NCBI RefSeq assembly: GCF_934630525.1
Contig: NZ_CAKTVX010000002.1
Span: 248,001-312,000 of the forward strand
Reading direction: 5' to 3'
Length of the DNA: 64,000 nucleotides
DNA from: an uncultured Slackia sp.
GTDB lineage: Bacteria; Actinomycetota; Coriobacteriia; Coriobacteriales; Eggerthellaceae
The notes beneath the pieces are model-generated. The model had not been told where the DNA came from and ran no database searches. It saw only the letters and a list, made by a program, of their open reading frames with translations. The position numbers and the translations under genes are program-made. The first letter of the stretch is position 1, and each line of letters starts with the position of its first letter. Of this stretch, positions 8,353-18,300 are shown piece by piece.

Positions 8353-10215
8353 TTACTTCCAGCACACCCTGCATGGGCTCGATTTCCCAGATGCCGCAAC
8401 CGAGCCAGACATGATGTTGCTTGAACGCTTCAGCGATGTGCAATTCGGCGTTTTATGGTAGACGTCGCCATTAGCAACCCAATATACATATTGCCAACAA
8501 CCGCTGTCATCAACATAGTAGCCATCAGCAACTTGGTTAGTGGCCATTTTTCCACTTGCCAACACATAGCAATCGCCAACCCACCTCGACGTCTGCATCG
8601 CTCCGGAGCCGTCGAAGTAATACCAGGAGCCGCCAATCTCGCGCCAGCCGGTCGCCATCGCGCCAGAGCCATCGAACCAGTACCAGGCGCCGCCGACGCT
8701 CTGCCAGCCGGTCTGCATCACGCCGGAGCCGGAGAGGTAGTACCAGGACCCGCCGCTCGAAAGCCATCCGGTCTGCATCGCTCCGGAGCCGCCGAAGCAA
8801 TACCAGGAGCCGCCAACCTCGCGCCAGCCGGTCGCCATCGCGCCAGAGCCATCGAACCAGTACCAGGCGCCGCCGACGCTCTGCCAGCCGGTCTGCATCA
8901 CGCCGGAGCCGGAGAGGTAGTACCAGGACCCGCCGCTCGAAAGCCATCCGGTCTGCATCGCTCCGGAGCCGCCGAAGCAATACCAGGAGCCGCCAACCTC
9001 GCGCCAGCCGGTCGCCATCGCGCCAGAGCCATCGAACCAGTACCAGGAGCCGCCGACGCTCTGCCAGCCGGTCTGCATCACGCCGGAGCCGGACAGGTAG
9101 TACCAGGAGCCGCCGCTCGCGAGCCAGCCGGTCTGCATCCAGCCGTTAGCATCGAAGTAGTAATGCTCGCCATCGATTATTTCCCAGGTAGAAACGGGAT
9201 AGCTACCGTCGCCGTAATTCCACCACCAACGACCATTGCTCTCAACCCATTTGCCCGTTATTTCAACCATTTGCCTTTCGTAAACGGCAGAAACATTGTT
9301 CGGCACTTCTTCTGCGGCATATTGCTTGCCCGAATTGATATCTCTCCACTCGTAAGCAACGGTTCCATCTTGCCCAGACGCTGGCAGCGAGCAAAGCCTC
9401 TCTGAGCCGGCCCCCGAAAACGAGAACGATGAGCCAAGCGTCACCATGGCAAGGGAGTCGCATCCCTCAAACATGCTTTGCATCCGAGTTGCTTTTGAGG
9501 TGTCAAAGTTCGACAAATCAAGCGTTTCCAGAGATGAGCAATCTTCAAACATCACATTCATATTGAGAACTTGAGAGGTATTGAAGCCAGACACATCTAT
9601 CGATTTCAGGGACGAGCAGCGAGCGAACATTGCCGCCATATCACTGACGTTCGAAGTGTCCAGGCCAGCAAGGTTCACGGATTCAAGGGCTGAACAATCC
9701 GAAAACATCCCCTGCATGCTTGTGACGCAAGAAGAATCAACACCTGAAAGATCGAGCGATTTCAAAGACTCGCAAGCAAGAAACATGCTGTCCATATTTA
9801 CGGCAGACGAAGTATCCAGCCCCGTGAGGTCGATAGATTCGGCGTTATGAAGATACGCGAACATATAGGCCGGCTTCTCCACCTTGACAACACCCTCAAA
9901 GCGAACATTCAAGATTTCGTCTTCGTAGCTCGACCACGGCGCGCTCGTGTAATAGTAATCAAGCTCAGCGCTTGGCGCACCGTTTGCAGGACGAATGACG
10001 AGGCAACCTTGGTCGATTGCCCACTCGCACTGCCCATATTGGTTCCAGGTTGTGGAAACTCCCATTGCGGATGAATCGCCCTGAGATGCTGACGTGCCCG
10101 CAGCTACGTCATCCGCGAACGCCGGCAATGCAAGCAGCGTAAGCCCAAGACAAGACGCCAATATCATCATCGGCGCGTGCTTGAGGGCCCCTCCAATGCG
10201 TTTATGGCATTTCAT
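8353..10215 (-). CDS. Secreted BspA-like surface protein with cell-wall-binding repeats
   Basis: A 620-residue secreted protein. Residues 1-34 form a signal peptide ending near ALPAFA. Residues ~125-260 hold BspA/DUF285-type leucine-rich repeats of about 24 residues (..DTSNVSDMAAMFARCSSLKS..). Residues ~325-560 hold about ten 20-residue choline/cell-wall-binding-type repeats (GSWYYLSGSGVMQTGW and variants). The last ~36 residues form a small Cys/His module (VYHKTPNCTSLKRSS ... PCRVCWK), seen at the ends of other surface proteins and likely metal-binding. The role is probably adhesion or wall attachment. The ATG at 10215 follows GGAGGAG. It is a single-gene unit in the accessory region. Confidence 0.9.
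   Translation of the reverse strand: MKCHKRIGGALKHAPMMILASCLGLTLLALPAFADDVAAGTSASQGDSSAMGVSTTWNQYGQCEWAIDQGCLVIRPANGAPSAELDYYYTSAPWSSYEDEILNVRFEGVVKVEKPAYMFAYLHNAESIDLTGLDTSSAVNMDSMFLACESLKSLDLSGVDSSCVTSMQGMFSDCSALESVNLAGLDTSNVSDMAAMFARCSSLKSIDVSGFNTSQVLNMNVMFEDCSSLETLDLSNFDTSKATRMQSMFEGCDSLAMVTLGSSFSFSGAGSERLCSLPASGQDGTVAYEWRDINSGKQYAAEEVPNNVSAVYERQMVEITGKWVESNGRWWWNYGDGSYPVSTWEIIDGEHYYFDANGWMQTGWLASGGSWYYLSGSGVMQTGWQSVGGSWYWFDGSGAMATGWREVGGSWYCFGGSGAMQTGWLSSGGSWYYLSGSGVMQTGWQSVGGAWYWFDGSGAMATGWREVGGSWYCFGGSGAMQTGWLSSGGSWYYLSGSGVMQTGWQSVGGAWYWFDGSGAMATGWREIGGSWYYFDGSGAMQTSRWVGDCYVLASGKMATNQVADGYYVDDSGCWQYVYWVANGDVYHKTPNCTSLKRSSNIMSGSVAASGKSSPCRVCWK
8590..9140 (-). repeat. 180-bp tandem repeats encoding cell-wall-binding motifs
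   Basis: The array repeats with a 180-bp period, each unit being three diverged 60-bp (20-residue) modules. Positions 8641-8760 and 8821-8940 are identical base for base, and 8761-8820 equals 8941-9000. Such near-perfect in-frame repeats can expand or contract by recombination or slippage without breaking the frame. Confidence 0.95.
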
Positions 10216-10282
10216 ATAACTCCTCCATTCTAAGTAGCTACCCAGTGTTTATTGTATAGCTGCTCGATATGATTTCCAGCTG

Positions 10283-10600
10283 TCTTGCTGGCCGCTTCGA
10301 CGGAGGGATGGCAGTAAATACGGCGCGGGGCCGAAGAAAATCATGGGAGCTTACGCGGGCGCGGCCCCTCAGCCACAAATCATGGCCACGAACAACGCAT
10401 TCAAAATCGTCCTGCCCAATGCGAACTTCACGGCAACGGAGACAAAAGAGCCCGCGGCAAATAGCACGGGGACGCCCGCTACTTCCCATTCCCGAGAGGA
10501 CGAGATCCTGCGGTTCTTGGCAGAGCACCCCTCAATCACCCGAAGGGAAGCGCAGGCGTTGCTCGGGGTCGGCCGTCTAGAATGCAATGCAACGACGACA
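10283..10600 (+). pseudogene. C-terminal fragment of an AlbA_2 / Schlafen-like ATP-binding regulator
   Basis: One frame reads KYGAGPKKIMGAYAGAAPQP, then ATNNAFKIVLPNAN, then a winged-helix segment EDEILRFLAEHPSITRREAQ. This is the usual C-terminus of AlbA_2-domain proteins often annotated as RecG-like regulators. The N-terminal AlbA_2 and catalytic-like parts are missing upstream, and the frame continues into unrelated residues up to 10756. It is read as a gene remnant in the 520-bp gap between two minus-strand genes. Confidence 0.65.
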
Positions 10601-10735
10601 AAGGGGAATACGGGGCGCATCAACATGTCGAACCTGGCCATCGAGGCGAAGAAGCAGGTAGAAAGGACGAGCAGGATGATGGACCAATCGGTTGGGCGAA
10701 CACGGGGTAATCCATTTGAAAGGAAATGCGACTCA

Positions 10736-12190
10736 CTACCGAGTAGGCATGCATAACGTATTGCTAAGGGTTTTACGGGCCTCCGATCCAGAAGCTATCG
10801 GATAGCTGACGGATGTCCAGCCCTCGATTCTAGGCTTAATTAAATCTGGACCGCCATAGCATTCAATTTTGCAAAGAGCCGATTCGACGTATGTGATCCC
10901 GTCAATGCACCAGCCAGCGTCTTTAAGCATTGCGATCGCAAATTCAGCCGAATCGGAGGTTACCGAACTGCCGCTCCTCGTGAGGCATGCATACACAGGG
11001 AAAGAACAAGATTCCTCATGGATGCCTCGCACCCTTTGGCCATCCTCCCAAAACGCAAGGTCGGCGGTGATCCAGCGCGATTCCATCGGGAACAGTGAAC
11101 CCTGTGCGACGACCTTACTGGGCATAAGGCAATAGCAATTTCGCTCCTCAAACGCCTTTACATTTCTGAGTACCCATGATGCATCATGCAATCGGGTGCC
11201 ACAATAATCTCCGTAAAGAGCCGAGAAGGACCCGATGAGGGCATTTCCTACAGAATCATAATCATAGGAATACCAATCAGAAGCAAACGAAATTGAGCAC
11301 GCGCCGCCCTTCTTTCTCGACTTTGCAAACTTACGCAGAAAGTCATCCCACATGCGTTCGACGTAATCGAGCGCAAGGACAACACTCTCTTCATCCGAGA
11401 GGGCCCTTTCCGCTTTCTGCTGCATAATTCCAGTCGTCTTGGCGGCACCAAATTTAAATACCATTCTTTCGAGCACCCGAATACCCGAAGGGCGGTTAGA
11501 ATCCTCTATGGCCATAATAGAAAAGAACACACAGCGTAGAAGCGGATCGTTCTTATAGCGAGAAGGAAGAAGGGGGCCGTAATCTTTTTCATACGAAAAG
11601 AGCTTTTTCTCACTAACGTCAACATTGCCGCCATAATAGCTCGGTCTTCCAGCCCCGCCAAAAGAGGGCTCGATACTAGTTTTATAATCACGACGGATTC
11701 CAATGGAAACAATAATTTCAATCGCAACATAGAACAACGCGATTTCCATCTGGAACGCTAAACTCGATTGGTCGAAAATCGCAAGTCCGACCTGCGTGTA
11801 TCCCTCAACAATGAATCCATCAGCAACAATCGCCAGAGCGGAAGATAGAATCGCCTCCATAACCGCCATGCAAAGAGAACGGCGCTTATTCGCAGTAATA
11901 AATTTCACTGAAAGAAAAATCAGCCAATACATCACAGTTGGCAACCATCGATAGGCCGGAAGAGGTAGACCCAAAGCGTCAAACGCCATCACGCACGCCA
12001 GCATAGGCAGACTGCAGCAAATCATTGGCGACAATACTCTATACAGGATATTCATCGCACCATTTTGCTGGTCATAAAGCTCTTCGAGGCGATACTCGAC
12101 TATCGAAACGGGACCAAGAATTCTTACGAGAGGAATGCATAAAACCGCAATCGCGAAATAAACCGCAAGCCAAACGATATCTATACTCAA
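10736..12190 (-). CDS. Membrane protein with a C-terminal, possibly lysozyme-like, domain
   Basis: A 484-residue protein with about five hydrophobic segments in residues 1-165 and a soluble C-terminal part. Within the latter, FFSIMAIEDSNRP (about 215-227) and TTGIMQQ (about 246-252) are spaced as the catalytic-Glu and GIMQ motifs of lysozyme-like transglycosylases. I do not recognise the family as a whole and see no signal for transport activity. Base composition is more AT-rich than the flanking core genes. It is followed downstream, on the other strand, by the AlbA_2 remnant, and is upstream of nothing on its own strand but the surface gene. Defence-linked membrane disruption is possible given the neighbouring nuclease, but this is speculation. 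Confidence 0.75.
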   Translation of the reverse strand: MSIDIVWLAVYFAIAVLCIPLVRILGPVSIVEYRLEELYDQQNGAMNILYRVLSPMICCSLPMLACVMAFDALGLPLPAYRWLPTVMYWLIFLSVKFITANKRRSLCMAVMEAILSSALAIVADGFIVEGYTQVGLAIFDQSSLAFQMEIALFYVAIEIIVSIGIRRDYKTSIEPSFGGAGRPSYYGGNVDVSEKKLFSYEKDYGPLLPSRYKNDPLLRCVFFSIMAIEDSNRPSGIRVLERMVFKFGAAKTTGIMQQKAERALSDEESVVLALDYVERMWDDFLRKFAKSRKKGGACSISFASDWYSYDYDSVGNALIGSFSALYGDYCGTRLHDASWVLRNVKAFEERNCYCLMPSKVVAQGSLFPMESRWITADLAFWEDGQRVRGIHEESCSFPVYACLTRSGSSVTSDSAEFAIAMLKDAGWCIDGITYVESALCKIECYGGPDLIKPRIEGWTSVSYPIASGSEARKTLSNTLCMPTR

Positions 12191-12491
12191 AAAAATCAGT
12201 CCTTAGAATTCAAAACTCTTGATAATGGCTGCATAAAACAACTCGATCGAATTAATAGGCCGCCAGACGTAGCCCCTGTCCTTTGCCGCAACTATCAGCC
12301 TTTGGCTTTTTGGCGTTAAGCCAGGCTGCCCAACCCTAGCCGATTCTTCCGCATCTCATCGCAACGCCCATCTTTATCCATTTATGGCATACGAAAAAAA
12401 GCTGAATTCTCGCCCTCAAGGAATTCATGAATCCCGCCGATTTTCCATTTGCCGTGATGTCGTATTAAGCAGATTAAGAACTTCGTCTTGC
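12191..12491. other. 300-bp AT-rich gap without recognisable genes
   Basis: It separates two minus-strand accessory genes and should contain the promoter of the membrane-protein gene. I see no convincing coding frame or repeat. Confidence 0.6.
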
Positions 12492-14273
12492 CTAAATTTC
12501 AATCCCATTCGCCGAACAGATTGCACTACAAAGCTTCGCCACCCGCTCGCGGCACCTACCTAGAGGCTCGAAGCCGGCCTGGCAAACCGCCCTGGCAATC
12601 GCAATCTTGTTCGGCGCCACAGAACGTGAGCCACTGAACTTAAAGCTCAACGGGCAAACGTAGCGACTGCCGAGCTCATGGTTCCACTTTTTCCCAGGAT
12701 GGACGACCTCGATAGCGGATGCCAAAGCTTCTTCGGGCACGTAGTTCTCAATCGTCGCCCCCCAAGTAACCCAAGACATCGCGCAACTTGCCTCACACTC
12801 ATCCACAATTCGCCGCTTCGTCTCGCCCAGGCTAGAGTTCTTGCTCTTCTTATCCGAGTCCATAAGCACGCAAAAATGAGTGCTGATTCGAAACAAGGCT
12901 ATCAGGCTGTCATCAGAGCCGGCGGCGTTTGCGTCCAACGCATTCAGGAGCTTTCCTCCGTACAACATGACGCTGTAATGAATGCCCTCGTTAAGTCGAA
13001 TGCCGCGTCCTTCAGCCCACTCTTCAATCCAATGGTTGATATAAATGCGGTCCGAAGGCCCCTCGACCCATACAACAAAATTCGACTGGAGCAAATCCGA
13101 CGCCTTCGCACCCAAGTCGTCCAAAAGATCGCGAGCAACGACCATTCCATCAAGCTGACGACACGCAGATACCCCATTCGCCTTGCTCACATGGGCGACT
13201 TGAACTCCAGCGGCATTAATTATCGTCGGCGAATGCGTTGTCACGATGAAGCGGTTCGACTCATCCGTGAGCAAGAAGTCCATGAATCTCGCCTGAAGCG
13301 CTGGATGTAGGTGTATCTCGGGCTCTTCAATACATATTATCTTGTCTACGTTGCACGCAATAACCGACGCCAAGATAAGCAACTCTGTTACCCCAGTACC
13401 AAGCGATTCAAGGGGAAGGTAATCCGTGTCGGTCGTTTTAACCGAAATGACATGACTAGCATGAGATACCAAAAGCGACGCACCTTGGTCGTTCAAAACG
13501 TCGCGCACGAAGCCTTCGAGTTTGTCCCAACGTCGCCTCGACAGCTCGAAATCACCCCTCTCGGGGTTCCTCAAACGCAACAGAGCGGCTGGAAGTCCCA
13601 CTCCGCTATTAATGACGCCATCCTTGCCCATCGAATCCGAATCAACGATTGATCTGACAGCATCGACTTTTAGAAACTTGGGCAGCAAGTCCCACGGCAT
13701 TGCAGCACGAACGACGTTGGCGTAATTGAGCGCCGCATTGTCGGCACTACTGCAGATGGATAGAGACGCATCAGTTGGATCGATCGTCGCGTCCGAGGCC
13801 TCGTACTGCGAATACTGAGCACAAAGTGCGCTTTCATATCCAAAAGTATTTTTCTCTCGCTCAAAAGTAAAATCTATCCAGGCAGCCCTTCCTCCGTTCG
13901 CGGCATATGGAGAACCCCGAAAGAGTCTGGAAAGGCTCTCTGCGTGAAACCGCTGCCTCGGCGATTGCGCATCCCGCATTAATCTTTCATCAAGCGCATC
14001 AACGCTAACGCAAAGAGAGATTGTTGCTTGAATTTGTTCGTTGGAGTCCCGAAACCCCAACGGGGCGTCAGCCTGAACAAAAGGGTTGTCCTCTTTCCTC
14101 AGCTCACCGCGCGCATTAATCGCTCCGAGCACCTTAATAAAATAATCGATAAGCGCCGACTTGCCGCAGTTATTTTGCCCCGCAACTACCTGTACCCTAT
14201 CGAACGGCCCTATACGCGCAAGCTCAGATCCGCAGAAAGACCGGTACCCACCGCGGCCAAATCGACATGTCAT
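12492..14273 (-). CDS. OLD-family-like nuclease: AAA ATPase plus TOPRIM domain
   Basis: About 593 residues. The N-terminal half is an SMC/ABC-like ATPase: Walker A GQNNCGKS (about 33-40), signature-like LGTGVTELL, Walker B IICIEEPEIHLHP and H-loop VTTHSPTII. The C-terminal half is a TOPRIM domain with VVWVEGPSDR and the acidic VLMDSD motif. OLD-like proteins act as nucleases in phage defence, including GajA of Gabija, but no UvrD-like GajB partner lies next to it. I chose the ATG at 14273 because MTCRFGRGGYRSF resembles the normal start of this family; a start 36 codons upstream is open but adds only hydrophobic residues. It may act alone as a class 1 OLD enzyme. Confidence 0.85.
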   Translation of the reverse strand: MTCRFGRGGYRSFCGSELARIGPFDRVQVVAGQNNCGKSALIDYFIKVLGAINARGELRKEDNPFVQADAPLGFRDSNEQIQATISLCVSVDALDERLMRDAQSPRQRFHAESLSRLFRGSPYAANGGRAAWIDFTFEREKNTFGYESALCAQYSQYEASDATIDPTDASLSICSSADNAALNYANVVRAAMPWDLLPKFLKVDAVRSIVDSDSMGKDGVINSGVGLPAALLRLRNPERGDFELSRRRWDKLEGFVRDVLNDQGASLLVSHASHVISVKTTDTDYLPLESLGTGVTELLILASVIACNVDKIICIEEPEIHLHPALQARFMDFLLTDESNRFIVTTHSPTIINAAGVQVAHVSKANGVSACRQLDGMVVARDLLDDLGAKASDLLQSNFVVWVEGPSDRIYINHWIEEWAEGRGIRLNEGIHYSVMLYGGKLLNALDANAAGSDDSLIALFRISTHFCVLMDSDKKSKNSSLGETKRRIVDECEASCAMSWVTWGATIENYVPEEALASAIEVVHPGKKWNHELGSRYVCPLSFKFSGSRSVAPNKIAIARAVCQAGFEPLGRCRERVAKLCSAICSANGIEI

Positions 14274-14759
14274 GATTACCGAGCCGAACAAGACCGCACT
14301 GCATATCACGCAACAAAACGCCACAATCAGAATACCGTGCAATTGCCGAAACAGCCACGTTAAAGCGAGAAGGGGCCACAAGTTTCCTCATCACCAATTG
14401 CTAACGAAGCCGACAAGTCTATGTCCTTAGCCGGATCGCCGACCATCCTGACACCCACAGCTGCAGCCTCGGGCCCAGATTCCATCGTACGACCGGCACA
14501 AAAGTCCGGACGATGGCATGGGCAAACGCAGGAAGGTTTAATCAACAAGCCTTCAATGCTCAACACTTCGCGAGTAACCACGCACGTTCTTACGCGAATT
14601 TAGAGCCCCGCCTTAGCCGGCAACGCAATGAAGAGGACACTCACCACCAACCCGTACCGAGCCGCACACGCCGTCCAGCCCAAACCAAAAAGAGGGGGGG
14701 CGCACCAGCGCAAGCCGATACACCCCTCAATCCAATCTAGCAGCATCGTCGCCACAGGT

Positions 14760-14936
14760 CCAAATCGACCCATTCGTCAAAGGTTATGGAATCGCGGTTG
14801 CGACGGGTTTACCAGTAGCAGGTCATGCCGGGCTTCACAAGCAGCCTTTGGCGCTGGTAGTCGTTGTAAGTTGCCACCTCGGTCGGCAATGCGGGTCGAG
14901 GCCCCACAGTGCTCATCCCTTTTATCAAAACGAAAA
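14760..14936 (-). pseudogene. 3' fragment of a capsule sugar-transferase gene, copy 1
   Basis: Translated on the minus strand it gives the conserved C-terminal block of bacterial sugar transferases (STVGPRPALPTEVATYNDYQ, then LLVKPGMTCYW, then a TAA in place of Gln, then NRDSITFDEWVDLDL). It is about 85% identical to the 19015-19192 fragment by eye and clearly related to the intact gene at 39550-40473. No upstream part of the gene remains. The two fragments face the same way and bracket the 15.3-19.0 kb nuclease gene. Confidence 0.85.
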
Positions 14937-15312
14937 TGCGAGGGGAAATGGAAGGACGAGAGAAAATCGCGCACATTAGCTCGTGTCAAAATGGAGCACA
15001 CGATTATTCGTAAGCTAGACTAGGGCGAAATAGGCGAAGAAGCAATTGCTCGCTCCAGCATCTCGTTCGAATGCCAGAAGCATTCGAGTGTTTAGAGAGG
15101 TCGCATTCCTTGAATGCGGTAAACCCCGTCGTCGAATCGTTCAAAGCATCGACTGATGCTGCATAATTAATCTTATAAATTTGAACACACGCCCATGGCT
15201 TATTGGGCGGAGCTACGCAGGAGGCGCCATTGAAGTCAGAGCACAAACGAGCCATCAAGCAAAGTCGAGGAAGAGCATATTAAACTGCCACGGCTACAAA
15301 CAAGGAGACAAC
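14937..15312. other. Upstream region of the large nuclease gene
   Basis: No convincing gene is present here or in 14274-14759, where short open frames on both strands show no recognisable domain. The last 150 bp turn AT-rich (TTAATCTTATAAATTTG near 15166) and probably carry the promoter of the next gene. Confidence 0.5.
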
Positions 15313-18300
15313 ATGACCGAATGCAAAGCGAACGAAACACCCTGCATTCAAACGCTATCCTATCCTGGATGCATCGAGGCAGCTAGAGCGATTATTCCCT
15401 TCATTAGACAGTTCGATGTCGACAGCGCAGCGTGTGCGATATTTTGCATCAACTCCTGGCATGAGAACAGATCTTCCCAAAACTCTGCCTACGCACTCAA
15501 CGCCGCGCTTCTCAGCATCGACGCATTCGGAACGCGACAAATCGCAGACTACAAATCGTTCTCGGCGTTCTTCTCGCGCATTAAGAAAGCCCTCTCAGCG
15601 CCTTGTAGCTTTGAAGACGAAGTTGTGCCCATGATGGGACAAACGTTGATTCCCTTTAGAGGAAAATGGCATCGGGCGCTTCACGGATGTGGCGCCACGC
15701 TTGAATACCCAAGGCTCTGCTTCGCGAGCACTATCATCGATGATCCAACCGAAATATCGGAATTCGAAGAACTCCTTGATTACGTCGATGAGATGTCACA
15801 GAAGCTAGGGGGTGGAGAATGGCAAAATTCAGATGTGGCACCCGGTGACATGCAAATGCCAAGCCGCGACTACTGGAATCGCGTATGCAGATGGATGGAA
15901 ACCAATCCCGTTAGGCGCTTGTCGGCCGACACGATAGCTGCAATCGACGAATCAACGAGCTATGTTGAAAACAAATGCTTCCTCATGAATGGCGACAGGA
16001 CAATCCCCCTCTTCTGCCCGTCGATTCTTGAAGACTACTTGACTCGAAGCATGGCCAAGAAACGAACAGAGAAGAACCAGGCTGGCATAGATGTCGCCCT
16101 GCTGAAGCAGGCTCGAGCGATATTCGACTTCCCAAAGGAAAGGGGGAGCTCCGTCTTGGCATTCCCTTTGTTCCTCGTTAACGACAAGCCCATAGAAAAC
16201 TGCCCGTCGACCTTTCTCGTCCTCGATGGGGAAAGCAAGGCAACGCTCTTCTACAACGCAAGCGCCGGTCATAGCGACAGCGGGCTCGAGGAGCTCAAAA
16301 TGCTTTTCCGAAAAGACGGGGCACCTCTCAATGTCCTGGACTACATCAAAATACAAGGACGGCGAAGGAGGCTCGTGCTCAAACAGCCAAATCACCTGGA
16401 CTTCACGATCGTTGCTTACCACGACAATGTCGACATGCCTCCGACCCCCAAAGCCGAAAGGCTATCGGGAATCGCCGACTACGACTGCGGCGCCGCGGAC
16501 CTTATGGCCATATTGATGATGGCCAGCAACGCGGGCGAAATCTGCACGTTCTTCCAATCCGCCGCAACATCCCCGAACACGATGCTGGCACCCTACGCCG
16601 CTGCAAGCGATTACTTCATCATCTGGTCCGACAGCAACCGACAAATCCTCGACGGCGCAGAAGACCACCGGGGCGGGGTCGCGTTGGCCTTTGACTACAA
16701 TGAAACCGATCGATATTTTGCGGAGCTCTTCCGCGACGGGCTCGTAGATTTCCCCAAAGACTTTAGCGGCGAGTGGGTTCTCGGCTCCCCATTTGCGTAC
16801 AACTTGAGAAAGAACGAACGTGGATTTACCGAAATCATACGGAAAAGCGACGGGTGGAGCTTCGGCTTGGCGAAAAGGCTCCCCGGCGAGAACGGTCAGC
16901 CTTGCTTCATTCACCTCAAGGCGGACGTCGAAAGCGCCCGCAGCGTCCCTCCTAGAACATTCGAGAGAAATGCCTCCACATTCCCCTTGTTCGAGGACCT
17001 CTTGATGTGCATGACAAATGACGCCGAACCAGAGATTGCAGGACTTATCTCCGATCAAAGCCGTCTTGACCTCATATACGTGATGCCGGGAGGATCTGAG
17101 GCGAACGATCTTCCGGTGATCGATGACGAGCTGGGCATCAGGGCCCTCTTCGTTGAGTCAGACCACCCCATAGTGCTCTACAGCGCCGAGAGCGAGACGT
17201 TCTGCAACGCCATGTCAAACGTACAAGATAGGAGCGTCGAATGCCGTTTCGCCGGCGCCGTCCTGTCGCTTGCCGGAAATGGCCGCTTGAGCGCCGTGCA
17301 CGCCTTGGCGTCCAAGCTCTCGCGCCTTTCGTCTGAAAGGAAGATGGTAGACGTGGGGAGCCTCTCCCTTCCCTACAGGTGGCGTTACGGCGCGAAAAGG
17401 ATTACCTTGGACGCCGCCTCCAAGGCGGCTGCGCTGAAAGCGGTGGCTTACGCCGTTGACGACGAGGGCGTCAAGCCTGGCAGCTATTTCGGAGCCGACG
17501 CGAACCACGTAATCAGGAAATTCCAAAAAGCGCTGAGCAAGGCATTCGAAGATCAGCTTGCGCGGTTCGATGAAGAGGACCTGCTGATCAAGATTTACGA
17601 AATCCTGGCAAACTCCTCCCATGCTTTCCACCTCGACACCAAGAGATACAACTCTTTCTCGAACCTGCAAGACAGTGAGGAAATGAGGGTCGAGGAGAAG
17701 ATCATCAACCAGAGGGAGGATTCGCGGCACGAGGCGAGGGCGGCCATGTTCTCGATGGAGACTCTGCTCACCATATCGCGCCACGGAGACCGTATCGCCG
17801 ACGCAAGCGAGGTCGCGACGCTGGTCGCCGTCGGCGGACAGCTTCTCGCGGCATCGGACGCTGCCGGCATGCTCATGTTCAAGCCAAGGGGCATGGGCGT
17901 CGAGATAGCGGACAACTGCGTCGCCACGGCGATAGAAGACGAAGAACTGATGGAGAGATCCCGCAGTCTCAAGGCCCGGCAACTGCGCGACGGGGGACAC
18001 GTCGGATCGGATGCCACAGAGGACGAAAAACATGTCGGATTGGCAAAGGAGGCTTTCGAAGCCGACACGGGCGTTTCGTTCCCTTGCTTTCTAGACGTCC
18101 TTACCACCCTTTCGCTTGACAGCTCTGCACTTCCCGACAAACATTACGTATCGCCAAATGTCATGTCGATCGAAAAATCTTCGATGCTCGATTCAATCGA
18201 GCAGGAGCTCTCTGGCACTTACGACAAAGCCATGATCGAGAGATGCGTCGACTTCCTAACCCTCGACTGCGAAAAGTTAAAAGAGATCGACGGAGAGACA

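Noticed and set aside
8590..9140. CRISPR-like array of regular repeats
   Set aside because: The 60/180-bp repeats have no unique spacers and are in frame within a wall-binding protein.
12492..14273. Complete Gabija system
   Set aside because: Only a GajA-like protein is present; no UvrD-type GajB is adjacent. addA at 59 kb belongs to addAB.
14360..14581. A 73-codon minus-strand frame just upstream of the OLD-like gene
   Set aside because: No recognisable domain or ribosome site; left unannotated.
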